A DNA stretch of 6,534 bases from Candidatus Zixiibacteriota bacterium (GCA_028700875.1 JAQVRW010000178.1:1-6534), one strand, 5' to 3'. Shown: positions 1 through 5,652, counted from the stretch's first letter. The notes: generated by a model from the letters alone, not told the origin. Program-made: numbers and translations.

Positions 1-461
1 TCGCCGAAGAGATGATCAAAGACTGCCTGTCGCGCCCCTGGGTGACCGATTTCGCCGCCGCCGCCGGGAAAAAGCCGGTGGTCACGGTCGGCACGATCGG
101 CAACAACACCAGCGAACATATCGATGCCGAGACATTCACGACCGATTTCGAACGCGAGCTGCTCAATTCCGGACAGGTGAAATTCGTCGCTTCCCGCGGC
201 CAGCGCGATGAAGTCCGCGAGGAACGACAGGATCAGCGGGATTACGCCTCCCAGGAAACGATGAAGAAAATCCGTAACGAAACCGGGGCCGACTTCATCC
301 TGCTCGGGAATATCAAGTCGATCACCGATGAGGCCGAAGGCTTGCGGATCATGTACTACCAGACCGACCTGGAACTGATCAATATCGAAAGCAACGAGAA
401 GGTCTGGATCGGCACCAAGAAAATCAAGAAAGAGATTTCGCAGGGCAAGTCCAAGTTTTGA
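1..461 (+). CDS. LpoB-like penicillin-binding protein activator, 5' end cut by window edge
   Basis: The frame is already open at base 3 and reads AEEMIKDCL before the first ATG at 12, so the gene very likely begins outside the window and lacks here its signal peptide and lipobox. The visible part (about 152 residues) matches the LpoB family (COG3417) in order: the segment KPVVTVGTIGNNTSEHID, the strand ending GQVKFV, a charged helix (residues about 60-85 from the ATG), the GADFILLGNIKSI segment, the YYQTDLELINIE strand and the closing EKVWIGTKKIKKE. LpoB proteins are outer-membrane lipoproteins that reach through the periplasm to activate a bifunctional class A penicillin-binding protein. That target is not in the window, so activity on a PBP is family knowledge only. 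Its TGA stop overlaps the TTG start of the next gene by 4 nt, so the two genes are probably translated together. The family assignment is confident; the exact role is less so. Confidence 0.85.
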   Translation, partial: AEEMIKDCLSRPWVTDFAAAAGKKPVVTVGTIGNNTSEHIDAETFTTDFERELLNSGQVKFVASRGQRDEVREERQDQRDYASQETMKKIRNETGADFILLGNIKSITDEAEGLRIMYYQTDLELINIESNEKVWIGTKKIKKEISQGKSKF

Positions 462-1873
462 AATCGTTTCGTTCGGAAATGGCAGGCGCCTGCGCCGTCC
501 TTGTCGGAGCGGTTTGTTCCCTGGTGTTGGCCGCCGGATGCAGTTCGGTGGCCACGCAGAAAGGGTTCTATGAACCGATTGCGGCCGAATTGCGCGCCGG
601 AAACTACGACGCCGCCGCGGCCGGAATCGAAACCGCCCGCCTGAAAAACAAATACAAGGACAAAGACCGCTTCCTGTACTTCATGGATGCCGGTCTGGTT
701 AATCATTATGCCTGGCGCTTCGATTCCAGCAACGTCCGCCTGTCCGGCGCCGAGGATGCCGCCGAAGAGCTGTTCACCAAAAGCATCTCCCGTGCCGCCG
801 CCTCGCTGGTGCTGAACGACAACATCCTGGAGTACGCCGGCGAGGATTACGAGGTCCTCTACGCCAACATCATCAAGACCCTCAACTACATCGCCCTGAA
901 CGACCCGGAGGAGGCCCTGGTCGAGATCAGGCGAGCCGATGAGAAACTGACCTTATTGGATCAGAAATACCGCGACGCCGCCGCGACGCTCAACGAGCGG
1001 GCGACGTCCGATACCTCCTCCCCGGCGATACCCTATGAAGCCGTGGACGTGCGCTTCCAGAACGACGCCCTGGCGCGGTACCTCGGCATGCACGTCTACG
1101 CCGCCCTGGGAAAAATGGATGACGCCCGGATCGACCATGAACACATGATCGAAGCATTCTGGGAACAGCCGAATATCTACGACTTCTCCCCCCCTCGAGT
1201 GAAATATCAATCCAGAGACAAAGCCATTCTCAGCACGGTGGCCCTGGTCGGCCTGTCCCCGGTGAAAGAGGCGCTCAACCTGCGTATGCGAACCGACAAA
1301 AACCTCGACCTGGTCCAAATTCTGTACGACAGCCCCGACGGGAACGGGCCCCAGTTCGGCCAGTTCGCCATGCCCATTTCGGAAGACTATTATTTCAAGC
1401 TGTCCATCCCCCAGATCGCCTCCCGCCCGTCGGTTATCAACTCCGTTCGCATCACCGTCTCCGACGGCACCTCCGGCCAGTTGCAGCTTATCGAGGATGT
1501 CGGACGGGTGGCGCAGGAGACGTTCGAGGCTAAACGGAATCTCATCTATATCAAGACGGTGACCAGGGCGCTGGTTAAAGGTTTGAGCACTCATAAGGCC
1601 AAGGAAAAGGCCGATGACGGCAAGGCAGGCGGATGGTTGAAAAAACTGGCCATGGATATCGCCGCCGACTTCTCCGAAAACGCCGACCTGCGCTGCAGCC
1701 GGATGCTGCCCGGACGGGTTTTTGTGGGGGATTTCGAAATCGCTCCGGGGACGTACGATGTGACGTTCGATTTCCTCGATCCGGCCGGAAACGTCATCAG
1801 CTCGCGGACGATCACCGGATACAAGGTCCTGCAAAACTGCCTCAACCTGATCGAGGCCGCGTCGTTCAACTGA
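458..1873 (+). CDS. COG3014-type lipoprotein with TPR-like helical region
   Basis: This 471-residue protein probably starts at TTG 458, because that start supplies the basic n-region (MKSFR) before the hydrophobic stretch; the in-frame ATG at 479 would remove K2 and R5. Residues 9-27 form a signal peptide ending in the lipobox LAAG-C, so C28 is predicted to be lipidated. Helical TPR-like segments follow: GNYDAAAAGIETA near residue 45, LNDPEEALVEIRRADEKL near 148, and YLGMHVYAALGKMDDARID near 207. The last 200 residues look more beta-rich, ending with a segment resembling a carboxypeptidase-like beta domain (GDFEIAPGTYDVTFDFLDP). From memory this build matches the uncharacterised COG3014 lipoproteins, which often sit beside LpoB-like genes. 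The coupling to the LpoB-like gene by a TTGA overlap supports a shared envelope function, possibly cell-wall synthesis. No catalytic motif is visible and the molecular function is unknown. Confidence 0.8.
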   Translation: MKSFRSEMAGACAVLVGAVCSLVLAAGCSSVATQKGFYEPIAAELRAGNYDAAAAGIETARLKNKYKDKDRFLYFMDAGLVNHYAWRFDSSNVRLSGAEDAAEELFTKSISRAAASLVLNDNILEYAGEDYEVLYANIIKTLNYIALNDPEEALVEIRRADEKLTLLDQKYRDAAATLNERATSDTSSPAIPYEAVDVRFQNDALARYLGMHVYAALGKMDDARIDHEHMIEAFWEQPNIYDFSPPRVKYQSRDKAILSTVALVGLSPVKEALNLRMRTDKNLDLVQILYDSPDGNGPQFGQFAMPISEDYYFKLSIPQIASRPSVINSVRITVSDGTSGQLQLIEDVGRVAQETFEAKRNLIYIKTVTRALVKGLSTHKAKEKADDGKAGGWLKKLAMDIAADFSENADLRCSRMLPGRVFVGDFEIAPGTYDVTFDFLDPAGNVISSRTITGYKVLQNCLNLIEAASFN

Positions 1874-1877
1874 CCGG

Positions 1878-3272
1878 CTATATATCTAACTCGAAACTCT
1901 CTCCTAACTTCGGCACGACCACTTCCCAGCCGAAACGACCCCTGATCTTCTCCGCCAACGCTCCCGATGCCTGCGGCTCGCCATGAACGATAAACGTCTT
2001 CTCCGGTGCGCGATTGAACCCCATCAGCCAGGCCAACGTCTCATTGTAGTCGGCATGTCCGGAGAACCCAGCTATACTTTCCACCTTGGCCTTGACCGCC
2101 ACCTGCTGACCGTGGATTCTGACCCATGGTTTCCCTTCGAGGAGGCTTCTCCCCCGCGTTCCCTCCGCCTGGTAGCCAATCAATAAAATCGTATGTTCGG
2201 GTTTGGGCAGGCACCGCTCCAGATGATGCAAAATCCGTCCGCCTGCCGCCATGCCTCCGGCGGAGACGATAATCGCCCGCCCTTTTAACGCATTGATTGC
2301 CTTGGATTCCTGAGTGGTCCGGCAGAAATGAAGCTTTTGCGGCCGCATGACCTGCTTGCCGTTGACATATTCGGCCCGGCAGGTCAGGTCGAGATCGGCC
2401 AAACGATTTTCGAAAACCTCGGTCGCCTCGACCGCCATCGGCGAATCGACATAGACCGGCATAATCGGAATCGCCTTCTTCTCTTCCAGTTCGCGGATGA
2501 CATACAACAGCGTCTGCGTCCGCCCGATGGCGAACGACGGAATGACCAACAAACCCCCGCGGTCAAAGCTTTCGTTGATCACCCGCGCCAGCGCGTCATT
2601 GGCCGACTGGGTTTCGTGCAGACGGTCGCCGTAGGTCGATTCGATGACCAGGTAATCGACGTTGTACACTTGGACCGGATCCTTGAGAAGCGGCAGGTGA
2701 GGTCGCCCCAGGTCGCCGGTGAACATAATCTTCCGAGACCGTCCCCCTCTGGTCGACTTAATATCGATAAACGACGACCCCAGAATATGCCCGGCATCCT
2801 TGAGCTTGACCCTGACTTCCGGGGTCAAAGCATACGGGTCGCCATAATGGATCGGCTCGAAGAAACGCGTCGCCGCCTCGGCGTCCTTCATCGTATATAA
2901 CGGCAGGGCCGGTTTATGTTTCGAATACCCCTGCTTGTTGGCCCAGTAGGCGTCTTCTTCCTGTAAATGGGCGCTGTCGCGAAGCGTGATCGCGCACAGT
3001 TCCTGGGTGCCGTAGGTGCAACGGATCGTCCCCTTGAAACCTTGGCGACAGAACCGGGGCAGGTACCCGACATGATCGATATGGGCGTGGGTCAGGAAAA
3101 CCTCGTCGATCACCCCCGGCGCAACCGGAAAATCCTCCCAGTTTTTCAGTCGGAACTCTTTCGGCCCCTGAAACATCCCGCAATCGATCAGCAGTTTCTT
3201 GCCGTCCAGTTCGAGCAGGTATCGCGACCCGGTGACTGTCCCAGTCGCCCCATGAAACGTCAGTTGCGCCAT
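1878..3272 (-). CDS. Beta-CASP metallo-beta-lactamase-fold RNA nuclease (CPSF/YSH1-like, COG1236)
   Basis: The protein is a complete 464-residue enzyme of the bacterial beta-CASP family, whose characterised members cut RNA using two zinc ions. From ATG 3272 the motifs come in order: IDCGMFQG (D30); the zinc motif THAHIDH (H62, H64, D66, H67); AGHILGS, which carries the next metal His; FTGDLG, which carries the bridging Asp; and the beta-CASP motifs A (ESTYGD), B (FSGHAD) and C (IVHGE). No catalytic residue is missing, so activity is expected. Between them lies the inserted cap domain with PSFAIGRTQ and VSAGGMAAGGRILHHL. The ATG at 3272 begins MAQLTFHGATGTVTGS, the usual family N-terminus, and has a GGGG-containing ribosome site 5-10 nt upstream; an in-frame TTG at 3287 would add only five residues and is less likely. 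The gene stands alone and ends 4 nt from the convergent lipoprotein gene. The natural RNA target cannot be read from sequence. Confidence 0.95.
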   Translation of the reverse strand: MAQLTFHGATGTVTGSRYLLELDGKKLLIDCGMFQGPKEFRLKNWEDFPVAPGVIDEVFLTHAHIDHVGYLPRFCRQGFKGTIRCTYGTQELCAITLRDSAHLQEEDAYWANKQGYSKHKPALPLYTMKDAEAATRFFEPIHYGDPYALTPEVRVKLKDAGHILGSSFIDIKSTRGGRSRKIMFTGDLGRPHLPLLKDPVQVYNVDYLVIESTYGDRLHETQSANDALARVINESFDRGGLLVIPSFAIGRTQTLLYVIRELEEKKAIPIMPVYVDSPMAVEATEVFENRLADLDLTCRAEYVNGKQVMRPQKLHFCRTTQESKAINALKGRAIIVSAGGMAAGGRILHHLERCLPKPEHTILLIGYQAEGTRGRSLLEGKPWVRIHGQQVAVKAKVESIAGFSGHADYNETLAWLMGFNRAPEKTFIVHGEPQASGALAEKIRGRFGWEVVVPKLGESFELDI

Positions 3273-3313
3273 GTATCCCCATCCCAAAGAAGTTTATCAT
3301 CCTGCTCGTGTGG

Positions 3314-3331
3314 CCCGGACGTTCGTCCGGG
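3314..3331. repeat. Palindrome CCCGGACG-TT-CGTCCGGG, copy 1
   Basis: It is a perfect 8-bp inverted repeat with a 2-nt centre, 42 nt upstream of the nuclease start codon. The same palindrome occurs at 5644-5661 and 6392-6409, and a degenerate version at 5169-5186, so it is a dispersed family. It has no T-run on either side, so it is not a convincing terminator here. Confidence 0.75.
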
Positions 3332-3355
3332 TTGGCCGAGATAATATTTGTGCCC

Positions 3356-3375
3356 GGCAGATGTCCACATCTGCC
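3356..3375. repeat. Perfect hairpin GGCAGATGT-CC-ACATCTGCC
   Basis: It is a 9-bp perfect stem with a 2-nt centre inside the first, shortened copy of the CCACATCTGCC repeat. The two longer copies at 3393 and 3512 have the right arm but a different left part, so this copy may be a deletion product that restored symmetry. Confidence 0.65.
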
Positions 3376-3481
3376 CGCAATTCCCCCCTTTTGTGCCCGG
3401 TCCGCCCGTGGCGGATCCACATCTGCCGCAAGTTGCCTATCCCTTCCCGACCGCATGTCGTGCGAAGGATTAACTCTGTAG

Positions 3482-3500
3482 GGGTCGGGTTGCCCGACCC
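3482..3500. repeat. Palindrome GGGTCGGG-TTG-CCCGACCC
   Basis: It is a perfect 8-bp stem with a 3-nt loop, located downstream of tRNA-Leu on the - strand. There is no T-run after it on the - strand, so it fits a dispersed palindromic element better than a terminator for the tRNA. Confidence 0.6.
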
Positions 3501-3571
3501 GTCTCGTCCCCGTGCCCGGTCCGACTGTGGCGGATCCACATCTGCCCGTAATTCAGGATCGCCATAGAAAA

Positions 3572-3656
3572 TGCCGGAGGCCGGACTCGAACCGGCACGC
3601 ACCTTACGATGCAAGGGATTTTAAGTCCCTGGTGTCTACCATTCCACCACTCCGGC
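3572..3656 (-). tRNA. tRNA-Leu, anticodon TAA
   Basis: Read on the - strand, it starts with the acceptor arm GCCGGAG, which pairs with CTCCGGC at 3573-3579, and has discriminator A at 3572. The D-arm region contains GGAATGGTAGACAC. The anticodon stem AGGGA/TCCCT encloses the loop CTTAAAA, giving anticodon TAA, which reads UUA and possibly UUG. A long variable arm follows (GCATC-GTAA-GGTGC), as expected for a type II leucine tRNA, then the T arm GCCGG-TTCGAGT-CCGGC. The 3' CCA is not encoded, so it must be added after transcription. Length is 85 nt and all stems are intact. Confidence 0.97.
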
Positions 3657-3674
3657 AATCGGTACCACGGCAGG

Positions 3675-3703
3675 AAGTTACACAGATTTTGTCAGGGAAG
3701 CAA
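3675..3703 (-). promoter_or_regulatory. Possible sigma70-type promoter for tRNA-Leu
   Basis: On the - strand TTGCTT (3698-3703) and TAACTT (3675-3680) are separated by 17 nt, and the predicted start lies about 12 nt before the mature tRNA. Each box matches the E. coli consensus only partly, so this is a position-based guess. Confidence 0.3.
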
Positions 3704-3787
3704 GAAAACAAATATCCGAAGTCGGGTGGCCCATTATTAATGATATGTTTGAAATCCGTCCTGTCTTAACACATTTGGGCACCGCCA

Positions 3788-4582
3788 TCACGCGACAATT
3801 CCGACCCATCGGTTGCTCTTGTCGTATTGCAAATATCCGCCCTGCCCATCAGGAACCAGTTGACCAATCCACTGATTATTCGTATCGAAGAGTGTGTATC
3901 CATCTATCGCATTCTTTACTCCAAGACCAATGCGTGACAGTGATTCATTGAATAGAAGGATTACACCATCTATGCCAGATACAATAAATCCTGTATTACG
4001 CAGCCCCAAATCATACATGTATGGGCCCGGATATTTGCCATTTAGGCTCGGATTGATCTTTGCGTTTACTAGCGGATTGACCCGCCCATTCACCAATGGA
4101 TTGATCTTTCCATTGACTAGTGGATTCAAACGACCATTTACAAGAGGGTTAAGTCCGCCGTTGACCAATGGGTTCAGGCGGCCATTGACAAGCGGGTTAA
4201 TCCGACCGTTCACAAGAGGATTCAGTCGAGAATTCACGTACGGATTTATCCTCGAGTTTATGGTCGGATTCAACCGGGGGTTCGATTGCGGCGACCGTCT
4301 ATTGGCAGTCATTGAAGACGATCCAAAGCTTGCAATATCTACGAGCAAAATGTATCGGTTGTTTTGGTCCTCACCAAACGAAAAGAAGATCCGTAAACTC
4401 CCTGCAGAAACCACGTACAAGTCGTTCTCCAGTGATTGAACTCCGAACTGTGAAAGGTCCGAAAGCACTGACTCTGCGGAAGCTGACTGAATCGTTTGTA
4501 ATACACGCGTAAGCTGGGCAATTTGTGCAGGCGGTAACGCGCCCAACCGTTTGGGGAACTCCGGCACAACCATGTACTTCAC
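3788..4582 (-). CDS. Octapeptide-repeat protein with possible RelE-like N-terminus
   Basis: This 264-residue protein has three parts. Residues 1-86 have a helix-helix-strand pattern ending LYVVSAGSLRIFFSFG and YILLVDIASF, resembling RelE/HigB-type toxin folds; I could not confirm catalytic residues and regard the match as tentative. Residues 103-182 are ten uninterrupted octapeptides with consensus (R/K)(L/I)NPLVN(G/S), in which N and P at positions 3-4 and N at position 7 are invariant. Residues about 198-264 hold short beta-like repeats, clearest as GYTLFDTNNQWIG (228-240) and GYLQYDKSNRWVG (249-261), with a weaker earlier copy around 206-219. The start is GTG 4582, set by GGAGG 8 nt upstream; ATG 4573 is too far from that site. 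It overlaps the upstream membrane-protein gene by 4 nt (GTGA), so the two are coupled and probably act together. No signal peptide is seen, so it is likely cytoplasmic. I recognise NP-rich octapeptide repeats as a recurring but uncharacterised type; function unknown. Confidence 0.85.
   Translation of the reverse strand: MKYMVVPEFPKRLGALPPAQIAQLTRVLQTIQSASAESVLSDLSQFGVQSLENDLYVVSAGSLRIFFSFGEDQNNRYILLVDIASFGSSSMTANRRSPQSNPRLNPTINSRINPYVNSRLNPLVNGRINPLVNGRLNPLVNGGLNPLVNGRLNPLVNGKINPLVNGRVNPLVNAKINPSLNGKYPGPYMYDLGLRNTGFIVSGIDGVILLFNESLSRIGLGVKNAIDGYTLFDTNNQWIGQLVPDGQGGYLQYDKSNRWVGIVA
4037..4276 (-). repeat. Ten tandem 24-bp repeats encoding octapeptides
   Basis: Ten in-frame 24-bp units encode residues 103-182 of the repeat protein. 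The central units encode almost identical octapeptides (LNPLVNG or INPLVNG core) while the codons vary, and the outer units diverge more (NPTINS, NPYVNS, NPSLNG). The codon variation among identical peptides points to selection on the protein, not to very recent DNA expansion. Confidence 0.9.
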
Positions 4583-4965
4583 TTTAAAACCCTCCGGAGT
4601 TCTTTCTTAGCTTCGTCTAGTTCTGTGCTGTTTCCCAAGCGGATTGCCGTTCGATACCGTTCCACTGCTTCGGGGAGACATTTGCTCCGCATATAGGCAA
4701 CACAATATTCGCTATCCGCAAATCTGAGAACGTCACGATCGCGACTGTAGAGGGCGCGGTTATAGAAATAAACAATAACGCCAAGCGCCAGAATAAGATA
4801 GAAGGATTTTGCGCGATAAAAGGAATCCCATTGGATACCGGCCGGGGTGGTAATCTCGAATACGAATATCCCTGCCAGTATACCCGCCACCACGTTCGCG
4901 AGGATGAAGAAAATTGCCCGCGAAAGCGGTGCTTCAAGAAGAGCCCTTTTAAATTTCAATGTCAA
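4579..4965 (-). CDS. Small two-helix membrane protein, start uncertain
   Basis: The listed form is 128 residues from TTG 4965. Two membrane helices are visible: residues about 15-38 (RAIFFILANVVAGILAGIFVF) less a few end residues, and about 50-70 (SFYLILALGVIVYFYN). They are separated by a short loop and followed by a charged cytoplasmic-looking tail (SRDRDVLRF to the end) with a TPR-like helix pair (EAVERYRTAIRLG). No good ribosome site precedes TTG 4965. The frame is open upstream to a TGA at 5077-5079, and the translated extension (NSSTIAETRINKAKADRLAG) looks protein-like but contains no ATG, GTG or other TTG; CTG at 4983 follows AAGGCGG and is a possible rare start. The stop overlaps the GTG of the repeat-protein gene. 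I do not recognise the family; two-helix partners of cytoplasmic effectors are a known theme, but a link here is inference. Confidence 0.65.
   Translation of the reverse strand: MTLKFKRALLEAPLSRAIFFILANVVAGILAGIFVFEITTPAGIQWDSFYRAKSFYLILALGVIVYFYNRALYSRDRDVLRFADSEYCVAYMRSKCLPEAVERYRTAIRLGNSTELDEAKKELRRVLK
4591..4595 (-). promoter_or_regulatory. Strong ribosome binding site fixing the GTG start at 4582
   Basis: GGAGG lies on the - strand 8 nt before GTG 4582, inside the end of the upstream membrane-protein gene. It decides for GTG 4582 over the in-frame ATG at 4573, and gives the second gene its own translation signal besides coupling. Confidence 0.75.
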
Positions 4966-5075
4966 CCCAATTATGCCGGCCAGGCGGTCCGCCTTAGCTT
5001 TGTTGATGCGAGTTTCCGCAATCGTACTGCTATTATCGAATTCCGAATCCGTGGTGCCACCGGTTCCGTTGTGTT

Positions 5076-5177
5076 TTCACTTTAATATGCCATAAATCTA
5101 ATCCAAACGACCGGAAAGCGCAAGTATTTTCGTTACAAAACGTTAGCATCGTTTCTGTCGCCGTGAGACCCGGACGA
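5076..5177. repeat. 102-bp element, copy A (direct repeat of 5551-5652)
   Basis: It aligns without gaps to 5551-5652 at a constant offset of 475, with 15 differences by my count, ten of them transitions. The best-conserved core is TATGCCATAAATCTAATCCA plus CGACCGGAAAGCGC. It lies directly upstream of the membrane-protein frame on the - strand and its far end runs into a palindrome that is degenerate here (5169-5186) but perfect beside copy B. Confidence 0.85.
5095..5123 (-). promoter_or_regulatory. Possible promoter of the membrane-protein/repeat-protein pair, inside copy A
   Basis: On the - strand TTGCGC (5118-5123) and TAGATT (5095-5100) are 17 nt apart. The same TAGATT is kept in copy B (5570-5575), but the -35 position there reads TCGCGC. 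The match to consensus is moderate and the call rests mainly on position and conservation between the two copies. Confidence 0.3.
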
Positions 5178-5197
5178 ACATTCCGGCAACCAGTCCG

Positions 5198-5428
5198 TTA
5201 CAACCCATACCGGAAGGGTCGCAGGCACTTAAACCGCCCTCGAGCAACGCGGACGAATAACTCAGAATACCCCCCGGGGTTGCCACACGCGTGCTTATGG
5301 GGGAATGTCCCGTAAGTACCTTTCCCTAATCCGGGACAAGCGGATCGAAAATCCGCTGACGAAAAGGGCTCCCGAAGCGCGCCGCTCCTCACTGCCTGTA
5401 TGATCGCCCTGTAAGTTAAATGACGCAT
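5198..5428 (-). CDS. Small uncharacterised protein, possibly winged-helix-like
   Basis: The product is a 76-residue basic protein starting at ATG 5428, with AGGA in a GTGAGGAAGGG stretch just before it, a good ribosome site. The pattern is a helix (LTYRAIIQAVRSGAL), then FSSADFRSACPGLGKGTYGTF, then HKHACGNPGGYSELFVRV, then a closing strand pair GRFKCLRPFRYGL. The order helix, FxxxDF, GTYxxFxxKHxxGNP, F.RV..G.F...RP is what a compact winged-helix fold would look like, and I have the impression of similar short proteins in environmental bacterial genomes, though I cannot name a family. Two cysteines (about residues 30 and 48) and a third near the end are not spaced as a metal site. It sits alone between the two copies of the 102-bp element, with its ribosome site inside the end of a short overlapping frame. 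A role in DNA or RNA binding is a guess. Confidence 0.6.
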   Translation of the reverse strand: MRHLTYRAIIQAVRSGALREPFSSADFRSACPGLGKGTYGTFPHKHACGNPGGYSELFVRVARGRFKCLRPFRYGL

Positions 5429-5568
5429 CCCTTCCTCACTCTCCCTTTAGCCCGTGAATTGCCTCGCAATAGTGCCCAAGGCATTGCAGGGGACCGATGA
5501 CCCACCTCAGTTTTGTTAACGTGGCTTCCCGCAATCGCATCGCCATTCATTTCGCTTTGATATGCCAT
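5416..5568 (-). pseudogene. Short frame after copy B, probable remnant related to the membrane-protein N-terminus
   Basis: From ATG 5568 a 50-codon frame runs through MAYQSEMNGDAIAGSHVNKT to a TAA at 5416-5418, overlapping the 76-residue gene by 13 nt. Its segment AIAGSHVNKTEVGHR aligns in frame with TIAETRINKAKADRL encoded at 4983-5025 upstream of the membrane protein, and the DNA is similar there with mostly transitions. The membrane helices are absent, so it looks like the start of a lost paralogue. It could also be a leader peptide for the next gene. No ribosome site is evident before either ATG (5568 or 5550). Confidence 0.3.
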
Positions 5569-5652
5569 AAATCTAATCCAAGCGACCGGAAAGCGCGAGT
5601 ATTTTTAATACAACCCGTTGGCATTGTTTCTGTTGCCTAGAAACCCGGACGA
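5551..5652. repeat. 102-bp element, copy B (direct repeat of 5076-5177)
   Basis: It is the second copy of the element, about 85% identical to copy A by hand count, and it ends in the perfect palindrome at 5644-5661. Homology with the copy A region continues beyond its left end after a 38-nt gap (GCAATCG at 5531 against 5018). Confidence 0.85.

Larger units (their letters stand above)
3290..3560. repeat. Cluster of short palindromic intergenic repeats between tRNA-Leu and the nuclease gene
   Basis: This gene-free stretch is made almost wholly of repeats. Three copies of a motif beginning GTGCCCGG and containing CCACATCTGCC lie at 3350-3383, 3393-3437 and 3512-3554. The second and third share GTGGCGGATCCACATCTGCC, while the first lacks the central part and instead forms a 9-bp hairpin (3356-3375). 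Also present are two unrelated perfect palindromes (listed separately). Reading frames across the block are products of repeat composition and do not look like genes. The likely nature is a family of REP-like dispersed elements. Confidence 0.7.

Noticed and set aside
953..1834. Long open frame of 293 codons on the - strand
   Set aside because: It lies wholly antisense to the well-supported lipoprotein gene and its translation has no recognisable domain; it reflects GC-rich codon structure.
1633..1986. 117-codon + strand frame crossing the end of the lipoprotein gene
   Set aside because: It overlaps two well-supported genes in the wrong frame and has no ribosome site or recognisable sequence.
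2328..2900. 190-codon open frame on the + strand
   Set aside because: It is antisense to the beta-CASP nuclease, whose motifs are all intact on the other strand.
3297..3614. Several short frames across the palindrome cluster and the tRNA
   Set aside because: They read through repeats and an intact tRNA gene and have no ribosome sites.
3572..3656. tRNA-Leu as an integration site for a genomic island
   Set aside because: No integrase is present, no repeat of the tRNA 3' end was found in the window, and the AT-rich block is on the 5' side of the tRNA.
4037..4276. Regular 24-bp repeats considered as a CRISPR array
   Set aside because: The units are contiguous with no spacers and are in frame inside a coding gene.
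3894..4439. 181-codon open frame on the + strand with its own periodic peptide
   Set aside because: It is the complementary reading of the 24-bp repeats; the - strand frame has the strong ribosome site, coupling and a complete patterned protein.
5076..5652. 102-bp element as integron attC sites flanking a gene cassette
   Set aside because: I could not find paired GTTRRRY and RYYYAAC core sites in both copies, and no integron integrase is present.
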